Below, in pieces: positions 18,785 through 20,643 of a DNA stretch of 20,643 nt. The position numbers and the translations under genes were made by a program. Within the stretch, counting starts at the first letter, position 1; the number at the start of each line of letters is the position of its first letter. The notes below the pieces were generated by a model that ran no database searches, was not told the origin of the DNA, and saw nothing but the letters and a program-made list of their open reading frames with translations. This DNA is from Penium margaritaceum (lineage: Eukaryota; Streptophyta; Zygnematophyceae; Desmidiales; Peniaceae): the NCBI GenBank assembly GCA_023375785.1, contig SZWC01000836.1, forward strand, positions 253,972 through 274,614. The letters are read 5' to 3'.

Positions 18785-20643
18785 ATGGCGAGTGCACTCC
18801 TCGTCGCCTGTTTCGCACAACAGAGCCAAGAGCAGCCCATGACCATCACATCCGATGCTCCCGCTACCCTCCCGGCAGGCTCACGTGCCCATATATGGCA
18901 CTACTTCTACCATGTGGATGGTGACCCCAACTCGGCACAGTGCAAGCTATGTGAGATGGGCAGCGTCATGAAGACCGTCGCCATCAAGAATGGCAACACG
19001 AGTTCGATGTGGTCCCACCTCACCACAGCACATCGTCGCGTGGCGAAGACCATGGTGGACGCGGGACGTGGCACCCAGACTCTTCACACGCATCCTGCGA
19101 AAGCTAATGAGGCGCAGAATATCCAAAACATGGTGCCACGAGCAGTGTTCGACGCCATGTACTTCCGCAAGTGTATCATGCGGTGGTTCATGGAGAAGGG
19201 CATCCCCTTCGCGGCCATCGCATCTCCGTGGCTGCAGAAGGCAGTCGAGCATGCGAACCCAGCCGCACAACTCATATCCCCACAAACCCTCGCACGTGAT
19301 ATCTACGCGGCATACAAGGCGGTCGAGCTGCAAGTCCGCAAGCTTTTGTGGACATGCGACGGCCGCATCTCCTTTGCGATGGACGGCTGGACGTCCACCG
19401 CCAACGACAGCTACTGCGGGGTCACTGCCCACGGCATTAATGGCGGCCGGGTCCTCTCCATCCTCATCGGCTTCGAACCTGTGCGTGGCCGCCATAATGC
19501 TGCTACTCTCTTCCAGGTGTTCCGCAACGTGGTCCAGACTTGGGGGCTGTGGGACCAAGTGTACTGCGTCACCATGGATAATGCGTCCGTGAACGGCGTG
19601 ATGGTGCGGATTCTCGCAGAGCACCATGCAGACTTCACGGAGGACCACTTTGTGCGGTGTTTTGACCACGTGCTCAACTTGGGCGTCGGCGACATCCTTG
19701 CGCAGCCGGAGATCAAACGCATCGTCGCCATGGTTCACGGCATTGCAGTTTTCATCAGCCGGTCCCCCCAATGCGAGGCCTCGGTTGAGGCGTTTTTCCT
19801 CGCAAACCACCCCACCCCCTACCGGAAAATCAACGTCGACTCCTGCACCCGCTGGAACAGCACCGTGACCATGCTGCAGTTGGCCCACGAGCAGCGTGAC
19901 CTGCTGGAGAAGTGGCTGACATCAGTGGGTGAGGACGAGATGCGACTGTCCGGCTCGCAGTGGCTGACCATCCGCCGCATCGCGAAGGTTCTTGAGCCAT
20001 TCAAAAATATGACCAATGACATTTCTGGCAAAACCATGCCCACCTTCTCCCTCGCCATCCCCTTCTACAACGAACTGCTCGACTGCCTTCAGAATAGCGC
20101 TGACGCATGCACGGCAGCAATAGAAGCGACACTCGCAGCCCGTGGACCAGACGCAGCAGCAGACGAGTTGTATGCGGTGCAAGCGTCACTCGCGAAGTCC
20201 ATCGCGAAGGTAGTGGAGCATGTCGGCGTGTTTTACACGCTGACGGGGGACTGCCAGTACTTGGCCACATTTTTGGATCCCCGCTTCAACAAAGCCTGTT
20301 TCGAAGAGTTGTACCGCGGGGATGCATGCAACGTGCATCCGGATGAGGTCCTCTGCGTAATTACGGGCCTGCTGCAGCTGTACGAGGCGGCGTACAAGCA
20401 GGCGATGGCGAACGAGCTGGCATGCAACACCGCGGCAGAGGCCACCGCCGATAGCAGCCCCAACAACAGCAGCATTGCTGCTGGCGTGTTGGACGACATG
20501 CTGGGCATAACGTCAGTACCTGCGGCAGCACCCCCCCCGCCTTGCAGGCTTCTGCTCCCGCACTATCCGCTGCTGCCTCACCAGCTGCTGCCAGCACCGC
20601 ACCCGCCGCTGTTGCCAGCCCCCCCGCTGCACCCCCCCCCCCC
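18785..20643 (+). CDS. BED zinc-finger hAT-family transposase, 3' end beyond window
   Basis: An unbroken frame of 619 codons runs to the window edge. A BED finger lies at residues about 36-85: aromatic IWHYF (37-41), C53-x2-C56, H78-x4-H83. It would bind the element's terminal DNA. The RNase H-like catalytic fold follows: MDGWTS (D200) and TMDNAS (D265) carry the first two catalytic acids. RCFDHVLNL (291-299), TRWNST (355-360), LEPFKNMTNDISG (403-415) and LATFLDPRFN (493-502) are family hallmarks. The third catalytic acid and the C-terminal dimerisation domain are not reached. The ATG at 18785 has a strong context (A at -3, G at +4); an in-frame ATG at 18746 has a weak one, and TAG 18719-18721 closes the frame upstream. 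GC-rich third positions contrast with the AT-rich left part of the window. From residue 550 the chain becomes Ala/Pro-rich around a C8 run, where the frame is uncertain. It may be an active transposon or a domesticated copy. Confidence 0.93.
   Translation, partial: MASALLVACFAQQSQEQPMTITSDAPATLPAGSRAHIWHYFYHVDGDPNSAQCKLCEMGSVMKTVAIKNGNTSSMWSHLTTAHRRVAKTMVDAGRGTQTLHTHPAKANEAQNIQNMVPRAVFDAMYFRKCIMRWFMEKGIPFAAIASPWLQKAVEHANPAAQLISPQTLARDIYAAYKAVELQVRKLLWTCDGRISFAMDGWTSTANDSYCGVTAHGINGGRVLSILIGFEPVRGRHNAATLFQVFRNVVQTWGLWDQVYCVTMDNASVNGVMVRILAEHHADFTEDHFVRCFDHVLNLGVGDILAQPEIKRIVAMVHGIAVFISRSPQCEASVEAFFLANHPTPYRKINVDSCTRWNSTVTMLQLAHEQRDLLEKWLTSVGEDEMRLSGSQWLTIRRIAKVLEPFKNMTNDISGKTMPTFSLAIPFYNELLDCLQNSADACTAAIEATLAARGPDAAADELYAVQASLAKSIAKVVEHVGVFYTLTGDCQYLATFLDPRFNKACFEELYRGDACNVHPDEVLCVITGLLQLYEAAYKQAMANELACNTAAEATADSSPNNSSIAAGVLDDMLGITSVPAAAPPPPCRLLLPHYPLLPHQLLPAPHPPLLPAPPLHPPP
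20531..20643 (+). repeat. C-run and GCT/CCx-rich low-complexity tail of the transposase frame
   Basis: There are eight C at 20531-20538 and twelve C at 20632-20643. In the uninterrupted frame the tail reads Leu/Pro/His-rich. One extra C in the first run would give ALQASAPALSAAASPAAAST, which continues the Ala-rich composition seen just before it. A slipped base count here is plausible. Confidence 0.7.

Noticed and set aside
18990..19592. 200-codon + frame in another phase
   Set aside because: An out-of-frame shadow of the transposase; the transposase frame carries all recognised motifs.
18947..19888. 313-codon minus-strand frame
   Set aside because: It is the antisense shadow of the hAT transposase, produced by its GC-rich third positions.

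Overview
The window looks like gene-poor nuclear DNA from a large, repeat-rich eukaryotic genome. A green-lineage (streptophyte, plant-like) source is the best guess. The evidence is a miniature LTR retrotransposon primed by initiator-Met tRNA, a BED-finger hAT transposase, eukaryotic tandem arrays with a higher-order period, and no operons or bacterial gene packing. The organism itself cannot be named from the sequence. Both ends sit in low-complexity DNA (a CT-rich microsatellite at the left edge and a run of 12 C at the right edge), so the window may be a whole contig.

Layout. 1-120: polypyrimidine microsatellite. 476-635: two strong stem-loops, one with 28-nt arms. 859-1490: about six diverged tandem units of 83-98 bp. 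2446-2860: copy 1 of a dispersed repeat whose second copy is scattered in the same order over 10580-13670. 5095-6280: a 30-bp period array whose units encode a 10-residue Gly/Ala/Ser-Arg motif in shifting frames. 6353-7689: a separate array with a 399-bp higher-order period built from three related monomers; its decayed relatives continue to about 9400. 9704-10340 and 11850-12530: possible old LTR remnants. 12535-12939: a TRIM-type element with two 161-bp LTRs around an 83-bp interior holding a primer-binding site and a polypurine tract.

The right third is more gene-like. On the minus strand, a reading frame with one ankyrin-like repeat (15802-16843) is split by an inserted element. The insert is flanked by a 13-bp direct repeat and carries a CTAT-type tail. 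Taking out one repeat plus the insert, or splicing with a GT and an AG that lie at the duplicated target, restores the frame. An unassigned open frame follows at 17367-18218. From 18785 to the right edge runs an uninterrupted, GC-rich frame for a BED zinc-finger hAT transposase. It lacks only its C-terminal part, which lies past the window edge.

Apart from the transposase, no protein is recognised with confidence. Most of the window records successive insertions and tandem-array growth. Similarity and period statements were made by eye.
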